This document shows, in pieces, positions 22,313 to 33,000 of a stretch of 41,379 bases of DNA. The notes below the pieces were generated by a model. It had not been told where the DNA came from. It saw only the letters and a list, made by a program, of their open reading frames with translations, and did no database searches. How positions within the stretch are numbered: position 1 is the first letter of the stretch; every line of letters begins with the position of its first letter. Source of the stretch: Thalassotalea marina (GTDB taxonomy: Bacteria; Pseudomonadota; Gammaproteobacteria; Enterobacterales; Alteromonadaceae); the NCBI RefSeq assembly GCF_014656435.1, contig NZ_BNCK01000016.1:1-41379 (forward strand), given 5' to 3'. Made by a program: the position numbers and the translations under genes.

Positions 22313-22932
22313 CCTGAATTCTGGAGTTTTTTTCTAACTCTAATAACTGTACTACGGCTTACCCCAACAGCTTCAGCAGTTTTGTTTATGCTGAAACCTG
22401 CTTTAGTAAATGAGGCAATTCTTTCGTGGTTTTCTAGATCAGGTTGTCGGCCTTGGTACAAACCTTTCTTTTGCGCCTTAACGATACCTTCTCTTTGCTT
22501 GCGTTCCCGTTCTCGATATTCCTTATAGGCACTTGCTGCTAATATTTCTAACAACATATTGTTTATAGCGTTAAGTATCGAGCGCATAAATTCATCGCTT
22601 GGGAATCTACCAAATGTTAAATGACTCGTTGGTAAATCAAGGCTAACTATATTGATCCCTTTTTCATTAATAGAAGCTACTAAGGTTTTCCAGTCTTCAG
22701 GGCTTAATCGAGTTAAACGGTCAACAGACTCTACCAGCAATACATCACCAGACTCAGACTCATCTAATAAACGGATCAGTTCTGGTCTATCAAGTGAGTT
22801 GCCCGATTTATTTTCTATATAAAAAGAAGCAATTCGTTTATCAAAACCAGATACGAATTCTTTTAACGTGTTTTTTGCTCGATTGGCATCTTGCTCAGAT
22901 GTTGATGCTCTTAAATATGCTCTTATGAACAT
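22309..22932 (-). CDS. Serine resolvase/invertase (TnpR-like)
   Basis: 207 residues. The catalytic region AYLRASTSEQDA has the nucleophile S10 after R8; a second conserved block, VESVDRLTRLSPEDW, matches the DRL/R helix region of resolvases. The C-terminal HTH (FSINKTAEAVGVSRSTVIR) binds DNA. It would resolve cointegrates at a res site, probably the repeats just upstream. It lies directly inside the terminal repeat, a normal place for tnpR in Tn3-type elements. Confidence 0.88.
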   Translation of the reverse strand: MFIRAYLRASTSEQDANRAKNTLKEFVSGFDKRIASFYIENKSGNSLDRPELIRLLDESESGDVLLVESVDRLTRLSPEDWKTLVASINEKGINIVSLDLPTSHLTFGRFPSDEFMRSILNAINNMLLEILAASAYKEYRERERKQREGIVKAQKKGLYQGRQPDLENHERIASFTKAGFSINKTAEAVGVSRSTVIRVRKKLQNSG

Positions 22933-22944
22933 TTTTGCCTAACT

Positions 22945-23037
22945 AGGTCTATTTAGATGGTGTCATATCATATAGGTTTATTTAAGTGGTGTCATTATGA
23001 TATTTACTGTGATATATTATTAGTATCATTAGGGTGT
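22945..23037. promoter_or_regulatory. Candidate res/promoter region of the resolvase
   Basis: Two similar half-sites, GATGGTGTCATATCATATAG (22957-22976) and AAGTGGTGTCATTATGATAT (22984-23003), then an ATGATA/TATCAT inverted pair up to 23029. Spacing and position upstream of tnpR fit subsites of a res region. Boundaries are uncertain. Confidence 0.45.
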
Positions 23038-23137
23038 ACCTTAATAAACATGGATAAATAACCAGTTATACAACTTGTCTTTTTTTATTTGATAATAGAG
23101 TTTGACTCTCAGTTAATAACTTATATAGGTCACCTAG

Positions 23138-23368
23138 ATGACATACATATCACTAACAGAAGAACAAGAAATTGAGTTTGTGTGCGCCTTACAAGATCGC
23201 ATCAATCAATATAAGAAATTATTAGCCGATAGTAAAAAGCTAGGATCGGAAGGTGGTAACGAATCGTACCAACGAGATATTGATATTTGTATAGAGATGC
23301 TTAAAAAAGTTGGTTTTGAATATATTCTTCACGAGCAACCCTCAACAAATATCAATAATTACCACTGA
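23138..23368 (+). CDS. Small hypothetical protein
   Basis: 76 residues, helical and acidic, with AGGT 8 bases before the ATG. Transposon cargo or host plasmid sequence. Not recognised. Confidence 0.5.
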   Translation: MTYISLTEEQEIEFVCALQDRINQYKKLLADSKKLGSEGGNESYQRDIDICIEMLKKVGFEYILHEQPSTNINNYH

Positions 23369-23678
23369 TCATGTGACACATGGATAAGAGACTTTGAGAT
23401 TTTCATCACTTCAGAAAGATATTTTGTTTGTGCTGTAAGCAATGTAGGAAAAGGGGTCTAAAGCTCAAGTACCTATTGTGCAACTTTTGGACTTGATTAA
23501 CAAGAGCCGGTCAACGGAGATCTTAGATACAAATTTCCGAACATCAGCTCATATGTTAAATGAAAAAAAGGGTTTGATAAAGCCATCTTATTTTTGAACA
23601 AGTCAATAACATACAATTTTAATAATAGCATCCAGTGTGATATATACACCTTATAAGTATGAACAAACAGGAAGTTGA
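23369..23678. other. Non-coding gap
   Basis: About 310 bases with no recognisable gene or strong structure. Confidence 0.4.
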
Positions 23679-23885
23679 ATGACACATCAATCAAAAGAAA
23701 ATAAGCACACAAATTACAATAAAAAAAGAGGTTCAACTCCGTTAAGAGTACAATTAACGCCTAGTGATAATGCTGAGTTGTGGGAAGAAATCAAGTCAGA
23801 TCTGAACAATAAATCTGGCAATGCAAAGCTTGGTATCCTTGAGCTATGGCGTTACGCAAAAAAAAATGGTTATTTTGATCATTAA
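23679..23885 (+). CDS. Small basic hypothetical protein
   Basis: 68 residues. Basic N-terminus (KENKHTNYNKKRGSTPLRVQ) followed by a helical region, possibly an RHH-like or other DNA-binding protein. AGGAAG precedes the ATG. A hairpin AGTCGTGT/ACACGACT follows at 23895-23911. Confidence 0.5.
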   Translation: MTHQSKENKHTNYNKKRGSTPLRVQLTPSDNAELWEEIKSDLNNKSGNAKLGILELWRYAKKNGYFDH

Positions 23886-23894
23886 ACTTGCCAA

Positions 23895-23911
23895 AGTCGT
23901 GTAACACGACT
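23895..23911 (+). terminator. Hairpin, possible weak terminator
   Basis: Perfect AGTCGTGT-A-ACACGACT just after a stop codon. With a single unpaired base the tip cannot close fully, and no T-run follows, so termination is uncertain. Confidence 0.4.
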
Positions 23912-23950
23912 ATTGTTAAGTTAAGTCATTTATTTAAGTGGACTTAACGA

Positions 23951-24157
23951 ATGAATAGTAAAACACGGAAGTATGTCGTTAATATCAATAGGTTAGTTAT
24001 TTTTCTGTTAATTGTTGTGGGTATGCTATTTGATAACAACATTTGCGGCATTATTGCTGCTGGATATTGGCTTTGGTTGCCAAATATTACTCGATTAGAA
24101 GTATATTTGTTTGAATCAGGATCAGGCAAATCACTAAAGCGCAAGGAGAAGACTTAA
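23951..24157 (+). CDS. Small membrane protein
   Basis: 68 residues with two hydrophobic segments at about 15-29 and 31-45 and basic ends. No family recognised. Start lacks a strong Shine-Dalgarno. Confidence 0.45.
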   Translation: MNSKTRKYVVNINRLVIFLLIVVGMLFDNNICGIIAAGYWLWLPNITRLEVYLFESGSGKSLKRKEKT

Positions 24158-24291
24158 GCGACCAGGCAAAAACGAAATTATTCTAAACATTAGTATTTCA
24201 TCAAGAGAATGAATAGATTTGGAGTTAATGTAGGAAAAAATCAGGATAATAGAAATATATAGGAAATAGTATTTAGTTCTAAGGAAATATT

Positions 24292-25554
24292 ATGCGCTAT
24301 TCAATAGTTACAAATAACCTTGATGCAGTAGAGTCACCTAGCGACAAGCAAGTTGAACTAATCGAAAATATACTCAAAAGTGGCACGAGTGAATGGCATC
24401 AACAGCAAGTCTATTTTAGTTACCTACGAGAGAGAAACTACTGGATTTTGTGCAAATGCAATGGCCGAGCCCTAATACATGTAAAGAGTGGACCAAATTA
24501 CTATTATTTGTTTTCTCGCAATTCTGAAAAAAGAGTTGAGCATCAAAGAGAGTGTCAGTTTAGAGCTATTGCTTCTACTAACTCAAAAGAAAAAGGAGAC
24601 ATCAAAACAATTACAGGAACAGATTATGATTTTTTTATAGAAAAATCGAGTGAGCACTCTCTTTCTAATAAGAGGGAAAACCCTTCTCGAGGCATTCGCA
24701 GCCGCCAGTCGAAGCTTTTTAAGTTAATTCGTCATGTAATGAGAAACGCCGAAAACCATCATATCATTAATGGATGTCTAAATGGCTACCAAACAGAAAA
24801 AGATAAATTTTTAATGGCAGCAAAAGAAATTAAATTGGGTGGCATACATTTGCATGAAGTGACATTCTTTCAACAGAGTAGAGCCAGTTTAAAGTATGTC
24901 AGAGATAAATTATTTAATACTAAATTCAAGCAAGGTCATCACAAAACAGCATTCCTCATTTGGATTGCCGATAGTTACGAATTAAACAACAACACATTGA
25001 GTTTTAACTATAACAAAGATAAATCAATGTCACTCAATGAATGCAGGGCATTATTGCACCACGCTCGCGGAGATAGGGAAGACGGCCCGTTTTTTATCGC
25101 TGCGCTTTATAAATACGGCAAAAATAAAGATGGAAAAATGTGTTTCAGTTTTCCGAGCGCATATGTAGTGCCGATTCTCAGTAAACATTCCTGGATGATT
25201 TGTGATAGCAATTATGAAAGAGAAATGGCTTATGCTTTATCTAGTTTTGCAAAGATCGAATTTAAAAATATAGGAATAACATCTGTAATTGAAAAACCGA
25301 TAGAACCTTTAAAGGACATAGGCGAAAACAATATTATTCCAGATTTCGATATAAGAGTAGGTGACAAGCGCAAATTTATCGAAGTAATGGGCTATCGAAC
25401 ATTAGACTATATAGAGAGGAAAGAGCGGGTAGTCCCGTTAATGGAACGTGTTGCTCCTGTTGACGAATTCATAGCACACAGATTTAGTAATAAAGAGGAA
25501 CGCCAAAAAACTATGTTCAAGTATGCAGTAAAGATTTTCAAAGAATTGTCTTGA
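24292..25554 (+). CDS. DUF1173-like protein, Zn-binding plus nuclease-like C-terminus
   Basis: 420 residues. The N-terminal ILCKCNGRALIHV ... YYYLFSR ... VEHQREC block has the C-x-C ... H-x3-C arrangement of DUF1173 proteins, common on plasmids and integrative elements. The C-terminal IIPDFDIRVGDKRKFIEVMG has the D ... E-x strands of a PD-(D/E)xK nuclease, but the usual Lys of ExK is replaced (EVM), so catalysis is uncertain. AAGGAAA precedes the ATG. Role unknown; DNA-processing in transfer or defence is a guess. Confidence 0.55.
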   Translation: MRYSIVTNNLDAVESPSDKQVELIENILKSGTSEWHQQQVYFSYLRERNYWILCKCNGRALIHVKSGPNYYYLFSRNSEKRVEHQRECQFRAIASTNSKEKGDIKTITGTDYDFFIEKSSEHSLSNKRENPSRGIRSRQSKLFKLIRHVMRNAENHHIINGCLNGYQTEKDKFLMAAKEIKLGGIHLHEVTFFQQSRASLKYVRDKLFNTKFKQGHHKTAFLIWIADSYELNNNTLSFNYNKDKSMSLNECRALLHHARGDREDGPFFIAALYKYGKNKDGKMCFSFPSAYVVPILSKHSWMICDSNYEREMAYALSSFAKIEFKNIGITSVIEKPIEPLKDIGENNIIPDFDIRVGDKRKFIEVMGYRTLDYIERKERVVPLMERVAPVDEFIAHRFSNKEERQKTMFKYAVKIFKELS

Positions 25555-25864
25555 GAGATTGTTAGATATCATTTGCCAACTACAAACAATAACCGTAATA
25601 GCTTATCCAGCTAGAAGTAGCAGTGCATCATAGACACGGAATTTAAAGAGCAGCTTGTTATATCTAAAATAAAACAGTGAGAAAACGATTCGCAAGGCTA
25701 CGGTATATATTACCCTCACAAAAAAACCACCACTCAATCACTTAAACACTTCTAACCTGACTAAAAATATTCAAAAACAAATGATAGTCAGTTTTTTGAC
25801 TAACCAAATGTGGCACCATATATGCTTAAAGTTTGTTCACCTATTACTAAAGGATGGAACAATT
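25555..25864. other. Non-coding gap
   Basis: About 310 bases with no credible gene or clear regulatory element. Confidence 0.4.
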
Positions 25865-26062
25865 ATGATAAAAGAACTGGCTTTCACACTATTAACGACA
25901 ATTTCAGGTGCGCAGGAAATTAGTAATCAAACGGTCTATTCAGCCGTTATGCACCAACATACAAAAAGCAGTAATAATACTATAACGAATGGCATCAAGT
26001 TAAACGAAGGCACCGAACAATATAGCTTTGCAGGTAAGAAGGGAAGTAAAATACGCCTGTAA
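25865..26062 (+). CDS. Small hypothetical protein upstream of the sigma/kinase pair
   Basis: 65 residues from the ATG at 25865, supported by AAAGGATGG upstream. Polar, Thr/Asn/Ser-rich. A strong inverted repeat (26101-26133) follows. It might be a target or regulator of the sigma/kinase genes, but nothing in the sequence proves it. Confidence 0.45.
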   Translation: MIKELAFTLLTTISGAQEISNQTVYSAVMHQHTKSSNNTITNGIKLNEGTEQYSFAGKKGSKIRL

Positions 26063-26100
26063 TTCGCAGAGTGAATCCTATCGTTTATTATTGTTCCGAT

Positions 26101-26133
26101 TTAGGTGGCGATCGGTAAATTATTGCCACCTAA
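26101..26133 (+). terminator. Inverted repeat upstream of the ECF sigma gene
   Basis: TTAGGTGGC (26101-26109) and GCCACCTAA (26125-26133) are perfect complements with a 15-base loop. An A-run then T-run follows at a distance. It could be a terminator for the small gene before it or an operator. Confidence 0.5.
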
Positions 26134-26203
26134 GCCGGAAAAAAATATTTTTATTGTTATTTCCATTTCCAAACAGTTACTATTCATTCTAGGCAGTAAT
26201 TAT

Positions 26204-26809
26204 ATGGAAATAGTGATGGCTCAACCCTACGAAAGTTTATCTGATGAAGAACTCTTACCATTAATAAAAAAATGGAAAGATAACCCAAGTGAATACACAA
26301 AAATATTAGTTTCGCGTATTTACCCTACAATCTATTCTCTCACCAAACCCCAGGTTGAGAAATTTAACGTAAAAAACGACATTTCATTTTCAGCAACATC
26401 GGTCGTAAACGAAATATTTCTCAAAATGCATAATGGCTCACGGAAGCACGACTTAGATACACTAAGAGGTTTTTATGAACTCTTAGGGCAAATAGTTATT
26501 TCTTCATTGCTCGATCGAAAGAGAAAACTTACCTGTCAAAAACGAATGCCAGATTTTTACAAACCAAACGAAAGTGTAGCAACACTTGAAACGGTATGTG
26601 ACATAGAGCTCATATACGATGGTTTAAATAAGTTAAGCCACAGTGAACCATTCATTGCTGAAAAAATGTCATTAAAGCTCTACAGTGCTAAGAATAATGA
26701 ACAAATCGCGGCTATAACAAATTCTTCAATCAGTACTGTTGAAAAGCACCTTAGGCATGGAAAACGACTGATGAACGCCATTATTGAGGGTGTTGAAATA
26801 GGTTATTGA
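26204..26809 (+). CDS. ECF-type RNA polymerase sigma factor
   Basis: 201 residues from the ATG at 26204 (26216 is nearly as good). Sigma2-like region: SATSVVNEIFLKMHNG ... FYELLGQIVISSLLDRKRK. Sigma4-like region: IAAITNSSISTVEKHLRHGKRLM, a helix-turn-helix. The pattern is that of ECF sigmas paired with Ser/Thr kinases; in Vibrio parahaemolyticus an ECF sigma (EcfP) is activated by phosphorylation by kinase PknT. Its stop overlaps or abuts the kinase start, so the two are co-translated. Activation by the downstream kinase is inferred. Confidence 0.75.
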   Translation: MEIVMAQPYESLSDEELLPLIKKWKDNPSEYTKILVSRIYPTIYSLTKPQVEKFNVKNDISFSATSVVNEIFLKMHNGSRKHDLDTLRGFYELLGQIVISSLLDRKRKLTCQKRMPDFYKPNESVATLETVCDIELIYDGLNKLSHSEPFIAEKMSLKLYSAKNNEQIAAITNSSISTVEKHLRHGKRLMNAIIEGVEIGY

Positions 26810-26814
26810 ACTCC

Positions 26815-29691
26815 ATGAAAGCGAATTTGAATGCATCAAAAAGAAATATAACAATCAGTGACATATTAGATGAAATAGAATTTTTACCACAACATGAAAT
26901 CCATAAGTACCTAGAGGAAAAGTACAAAGACAATTCGATCCTGGTAAAAACAGTTAAAAGGATAATGGATATTGATAGCGCAGGAAAAGAGTCATATACA
27001 TCAATCATTCGGCACCAATCCGCATGCTTATTAAAACATTTTAATCCTGAAAGTTATATTGGTAAGGTGTTTGGAGAGTGGGTAGCGGAAAGAGTTATTC
27101 ATGTAACGGCCAAAAGCGCTGTCTATCAAGCCTCCCCAGCTGATAAAACGTACTCTCAAAAAGCGGCGATTAAAATAACACTACCGACGTTTGAAGTGCT
27201 AATGGGAAGTGAAAACACTTCTATGCAAGCTCACTATATATCAAACCTTAAGCACCCTAATATAGTTGAAGGGTATGGTAAAGGACAGCTAAATAACGGA
27301 GTAAGTTACGTTATTATGGAATATCTTACCAATACTAATATCGTTCAACACTGCAGTCAGAATACTTTATCATCGAGTCAAATCTTCAATCTCTTTATAG
27401 AGATTTGTTCAGCTGTTGAACATATGCATAGGTTGGGCTGTGTGCATTGTGATTTAAAGCCGGCAAACATATTCATGAGCGTGAATAACATTCCAAAAAT
27501 TATCGATTTTGATCTTTCATTGGCGACTAACAAGAAACTCCACGAGAACTTTAGTTATAACAATGTAAAGGGTCACACGAGAAAATACGCAGCCCCAGAA
27601 CTATTGAATGGAAAAGGAATATCTTCACCATTATCCGATGTTTATTCATTAGGTGTTGTATTTGCGGAAATGTTAACCGGTTTATTTGATATTCAACTAA
27701 GCTCAATTCCTGAAAAGTTACAAAATAAATTTAAGGGTTACGGACGCTTAAAAGAGTTAACTAGTATTATAGAAAAAGCAACATCTAAGAAGTCAGAGGA
27801 TAGGTATCACAGTGTTAAAGAAATGAGACAAGATGTTAGCCGCCTCATGTCAAGGCAAAGTATCACCACAAGCTACTTAAAGAAAGCAAGCTTTTCTTAT
27901 AAAGCAAACTTTACCATCAGAAAATATTATAAATCCATTTCTTTTATTACGATCATTGTAATTGCGTTATTTATTGGAATGTATACATACGTAAAAAATA
28001 ACAATGAAACTAAAGAATACCTTAGCTTGTTAGTCGCTAACTCGTCTCCAACTTTACTAGAAGGAAATTCACGTCTATTAAGAAAAGCCCAAGAAGTATA
28101 TGAATCAACTTACCTAATTAAAGCTAATCACTATGAACAATTGATTTTATATGGTGACATATTTTATTCTCGAGGGAATGGTAAGCAAGCGGAAAAGTTT
28201 TACCGTAAAGCAGTCGATTTATACCCAAATCTCATGGACGATAAGCGAATAAATGCGACAACAAAACTAGCTGAAGCTATTTTCTCACAAGGAAGAAGGG
28301 TCGATGCTAACCAAGTGATATATCCTTACGGCGAAAGTATCTTCACTGACAGAGTTACGTCACCTTACCTAATCAAAATGTTATTAGTAGCCTTAGAAAT
28401 TAACAACAGGTTCTTTCGGAATACAGTTTTTTCTATTTTCGATGAAAAAAACCAAGGGAAACATTACGATATTTTATCAAATATCGGTGATGTTGATTTT
28501 CCTGAAGCTATGAAACAAAGCATTGAAGATGAAGTTGTACTGGCAAAAATAAAAGCAAAATACTACTCCTTTTCAGGGGATATTGTAAGTATTACAGTAA
28601 ATATCAGCGAAGATAAATTTTTAACTGAAATAAAACCTTTTTTGTTGGAGTGCGCCAAAGAACTAAAAAAAATTGTACAGCAAGACTTTGTCTCAGGCAG
28701 TGAAATAACCCCATTGAAGCCTGAAATATACTTATGGTTATCGCGATGTGAATCTGAAGCTGGAAATGATAGCGAGGCTATGGTTTATCATAACCTAGGA
28801 ATTCAGCTAACAGAGAGAATATATGGACACAACCACCAGAAAACCGCACATGCTTACGACGTAGGTTATTCTGTTTATAGAAATAAATACCCGATTAAAG
28901 CAAGAGAAATGGTATTGGCCTCAATAAAAATAAGGAGGTGGCTCCTTAAAACAGGTAGAGGATCAGACTCGCTTAGATTGTTTTCCCACATGCTGTTATT
29001 TGATTCATACGTATATGAAGGAGAAATCCAAAAGACATTTAGTCTACTGGATGAGGCATGGGAAATTTACTCATCTTTTAAAAACCCGACTTTAATTGAT
29101 GATGATCTAATAGCGACAATGTTCGCCTATTTTGCAGAAGAGTTTTATTACTTATATAAACCCACTGAATATAGAGAGACATATTTACGATATCATAAGA
29201 TATTTAAAAAGCTGGACCCTGATATAAATTACACACACTTTGATGGTATGACAGCATCTCACGAGATAGCAGAAAATATAGAAAATCAAATAATCAATAT
29301 TATAAATGAAAACGACTATGTTAATTTATCACCTTCTGAAATACATACCTCTGCAGGAAGTTACGGTTTTACACAGATTCGTGTTTTGGCAATAGAATGC
29401 TTGAAATATAAAGAGTGTGACATAGAAGCAAGAAAAAAAGACCTTCAATTGGCAGATGAAAAAATATTCTACGGCGATATTAAATTTCAAGACAAAAGTA
29501 CAGACCTATTAAGTAGATTATTATCCACATATGCATGGATAAAGTATAAAGATTTGGAAAGAGCCAATACACAGTTAGTTATTGCTGAGGATATCGCCAA
29601 AAGAAATAAAGCTAATAATGAGCTTAATGATATCGTTAAGAATTTAAGAAAAGAAATTACAAAACAAGAAGGCGGTTTAAGTAGCCTTTAA
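26815..29691 (+). CDS. Membrane Ser/Thr protein kinase with TPR-like C-terminal region
   Basis: 958 residues from the ATG at 26815 (a TTG at 26806 is possible). Kinase domain about residues 85-340: AAIKI with the ATP-site Lys near 120, VHCDLKPANIF near 210-220 (HCD instead of HRD, but catalytic Asp, Lys and Asn kept), IDFDLSLA (DFD instead of DFG) and APELL. A single transmembrane helix lies near 376-393. The remaining 560 residues are helical with TPR-like spacing (YGDIFYSRGNGKQAEKFYRKAV), probably periplasmic sensor repeats. The absence of the HRD Arg makes it a non-RD kinase. Likely partner: the ECF sigma factor immediately upstream. Confidence 0.85.
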   Translation: MKANLNASKRNITISDILDEIEFLPQHEIHKYLEEKYKDNSILVKTVKRIMDIDSAGKESYTSIIRHQSACLLKHFNPESYIGKVFGEWVAERVIHVTAKSAVYQASPADKTYSQKAAIKITLPTFEVLMGSENTSMQAHYISNLKHPNIVEGYGKGQLNNGVSYVIMEYLTNTNIVQHCSQNTLSSSQIFNLFIEICSAVEHMHRLGCVHCDLKPANIFMSVNNIPKIIDFDLSLATNKKLHENFSYNNVKGHTRKYAAPELLNGKGISSPLSDVYSLGVVFAEMLTGLFDIQLSSIPEKLQNKFKGYGRLKELTSIIEKATSKKSEDRYHSVKEMRQDVSRLMSRQSITTSYLKKASFSYKANFTIRKYYKSISFITIIVIALFIGMYTYVKNNNETKEYLSLLVANSSPTLLEGNSRLLRKAQEVYESTYLIKANHYEQLILYGDIFYSRGNGKQAEKFYRKAVDLYPNLMDDKRINATTKLAEAIFSQGRRVDANQVIYPYGESIFTDRVTSPYLIKMLLVALEINNRFFRNTVFSIFDEKNQGKHYDILSNIGDVDFPEAMKQSIEDEVVLAKIKAKYYSFSGDIVSITVNISEDKFLTEIKPFLLECAKELKKIVQQDFVSGSEITPLKPEIYLWLSRCESEAGNDSEAMVYHNLGIQLTERIYGHNHQKTAHAYDVGYSVYRNKYPIKAREMVLASIKIRRWLLKTGRGSDSLRLFSHMLLFDSYVYEGEIQKTFSLLDEAWEIYSSFKNPTLIDDDLIATMFAYFAEEFYYLYKPTEYRETYLRYHKIFKKLDPDINYTHFDGMTASHEIAENIENQIINIINENDYVNLSPSEIHTSAGSYGFTQIRVLAIECLKYKECDIEARKKDLQLADEKIFYGDIKFQDKSTDLLSRLLSTYAWIKYKDLERANTQLVIAEDIAKRNKANNELNDIVKNLRKEITKQEGGLSSL

Positions 29692-30066
29692 TCATTTACT
29701 CTATTTTGGCTTCAAGCTTAATATTTTCTTCATCCAATACGGTGTCACAACAGTAAGACAATGAGTTATTTCTTAGAGGTACAAATTAAAGTTATATACT
29801 AAGCAATATAAGCTAACGAATAGGCGAATATTGCCAGCTTAACGTGTAGTAGCTCATATTTTATCTTACAGTTTCGATGGCTAGGTTTAGACTTAATCTG
29901 ACAGGCAGCTATGAGCTGAAACGGACGTTTAAGTTTTATAAATTCTTTTTATTTCTTTTCATAACTAACAACTTGCCCCTATAGTCATGAAAACGACCCA
30001 ATGGGTTGTTTTTATGTCTTGTAGAAAACACAACAGTTATAAAAATACGATATGTAGCAGCATCTT
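29692..30066. other. Non-coding region between kinase gene and transposon
   Basis: About 375 AT-rich bases; the only feature seen is the hairpin at 29990-30013. Confidence 0.45.
29990..30013 (+). terminator. Terminator-like hairpin
   Basis: AAAACGACCC-aat-GGGTTGTTTT, one G-U pair, ending in T-run. It could terminate in either direction because both arms end in A/T runs. Confidence 0.65.
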
Positions 30067-33000
30067 GGGGTTCTAGGGATTTTCCCCTCTAAAGTAACAT
30101 AAATCGCCACAACCCTCGCAGTTAATGGCTTGTGGAGCTGGGTTACCTTTCATTTTAGACTTCATTTTCAACAATAGGCCTAGTTATTTCCTGTAAATCA
30201 GGTAGTTTGCGGTTACTAGCGAACTGATAAGTGCCGCTCAGATTAATGTTCTGCCATGCAACGGGTGATACTTGTCGAGTTATTGCTGCTTTTTCCTCGT
30301 CACCAACTTCTTCAAAGTGCAGTAATAGATGACTTAGGATCATCGAGTTAAAGTAGATAATAGCATTTGCCGTCAAACGGGCACACTCGTTCCAGACGAC
30401 TATTTCTGATTCGTTTTTTCCACGGAACTGGTCACGATTGACCGATGCAATAGCTCGCCTGAGGAAATGCCAGGCTTCGCCTCGGTTCAGTGCTCGTTGA
30501 ACATATTGGCGCAGACTTGCATCATCAATATAATCAAGTAAATATTGGGCTTTGATGAGCCTATTATATTCCGTTAATGCTTGTAATATAGGGTGTCTAG
30601 ATGGATAACCAGATAATTTGCGTACTAGCAATGCCTGTGTTGTGCGTTTTTCTTGAAGGGATAACACAATACGCTGAATATCCTGCCAGCCTTCTTCAAT
30701 CACATTCATTTTTATCGGCTTTTTCAGCGCCAGATGCGTGTTTCCGTCGTCGCTTTCAGTTACGTTAAATAGGTCATTGATCACACTGGTGAACTGAGCA
30801 TACCTAGGCGCAAAACTATAACCGCATAAATCCAATAAGGCATAATTAACATGATTAACACCATGGGTGTCGGTTGAGAGGACATCTGGCTTAAGATCAC
30901 TAGTATTAGATTGTAGTAAGTCGTAAATATAATGGGACTCATGCTCATTAGATCCTATGATACGGGCATTTAACGCACTATGATTGGCAACTAACGTCAT
31001 GGCCGTAATACCTTTGTTGGTGCCGAAGTATTTCGAGGAGTAGCGAGTTTTAAAAGTCTCAAGGTGAGTTTCAAATTTTTGCCCATCGGTACTGGCGTGC
31101 AGGACGTCTTCTTGGATGTGATAGTGGCGGAAAATAGGGAGTGCCGCTACTGCGTTATTGATGATATCACTAGCCTCTTGCAAGGTTTCAGGCCTAATAT
31201 AATTAGCTTGTATAGTGCTTAGATGCTCATAACTGCGATCAGATATTTGTGCCATCCCATATACGCCGCGATGTGTCGCATTCGCAATTAGAATAGCCAA
31301 TAAATCATCCTGATTGGCGCCTACTTGTTTTTGTATTGGCAGCACGTGTGCGAAGCATTGCATAAAGTTGGTTTCTTGTTCAACATAACGCAACACATCA
31401 GCAATACTGACGGGGATCATTTGTTTAAAGAAAGGGTTGTTGACAAGTGATTGGGAGCCTTTAACTGGCAGTCGCCATCGTGTGCCACTTCGGCTCTTCA
31501 TGATCACATTGCGGTTATCACCATTATCAATGTGACGAGCAACATCTTCTAGGGATGTTGTTAAGCGTATTTGTTTTACTTGCAGTAGCTTCTGAATCGG
31601 CTGCTTTAGCTTTTCCAATGTTGATGATGCCAATAGATCAGGCTGTATTGACGATGCAATTAAGTCGTCTTCTAGCGCACGATATTTAGTGACGTTTGAT
31701 AAGTAAATTCGACCATTAAGCCGAGAAGCCAGTTGACGGTAAAGCAACCATTCGTATCGCTGTGGATGAACAACATCCTTGTTAATTAACCATGGACGAT
31801 GTTTTTGTTGGATAAGTGTACTATCCATTGTTTGCAATGTATTACCTGCTAATAGTTCTGTTTTTGTGGTTTTGAGCTGGGTCACTAATGCTTCTGAGCC
31901 TTTACCTGCTTGGCATTCAAGACATAGAAACACGGGCCTTAATAACTGCTCAATTAACCCGTTTTGATCATCATAATATTGCCATTGATATTCTTCTACC
32001 GTGCGTTTTTGCTTTTTTAAGTACAGGCATAGCGTTTCTATATCTTGGTTATTCATTACACTTAATGCTTGTTGCCTAACCGTTGCAAATGGTTGATTAT
32101 CGTCGATACTGTCATCAACAAACAGATGCAGTAATTCTGCGGCTTTGGTGACATTGTCTGCAGCTGACCTCCATGAGTCAAACACTGCCTGTTGGGCAAA
32201 CGCATGCGCAGCTTCTTGTTGTTTACGGATATGATGAATAAACCCATCAGCCAATCGCTCTAGGCTTTGCCGTATGCGTTGAGTCAGAAAACACAGCAAC
32301 CATAGGTGTTGCTGTGGACGCTTAAAGCGTTTTAGTTTACTGCCATAATAATCCACCATTTCACCGAAGTGTTGTTGGTTTTTAGACGATAAGGCTAAGC
32401 CCTTAACAGCATTATCAATCTGTCTTGTATAAGGCTGTAACTGATGATACACCGTCAGTTCTTTTTTTAGCTCTGTCACCATAACGCTTTTTGCACCGGC
32501 TCGAAGCTGGCTTAAGGAGAGCCCATCTTTGTCATCGATAATAGTATTTAGAAATCCGTGTAGTTCAGATGAAACATGAATACGAAGCTTATTATTTAAC
32601 GCCTTCTTGACCTGTTGGATAACACGACTGATAAGCTTTTGTAAGACAGTATATTTAGGGATGGCAATTCTATGCGTTGCTAGATATTCAGCGGCTGCAT
32701 CGAATAGATAACGAGGCTCAAGCCAAGCTTTGCCGACCATAACAAGATGTTCGTACAGCGGCGCAAAGTGCAGACTTTCGTCCCATTTCTGATAGTTTAA
32801 TAACCTCAGTATTCTTTGATATATACGGTCACGCTGCATCTTATTAATGCTGAAAGGCCTGATCCCTTTGCCTCCTTGAACTTGCGTTGAAATAAACTGC
32901 ATATCGTCAAAGATGAGGTTAAAGCTAGGTGAAAGAATCACAGGCTTAGACTTAAAATACCCTAATAACGCAATGAAATAGCATCGGTGGTTCCTTAGGC

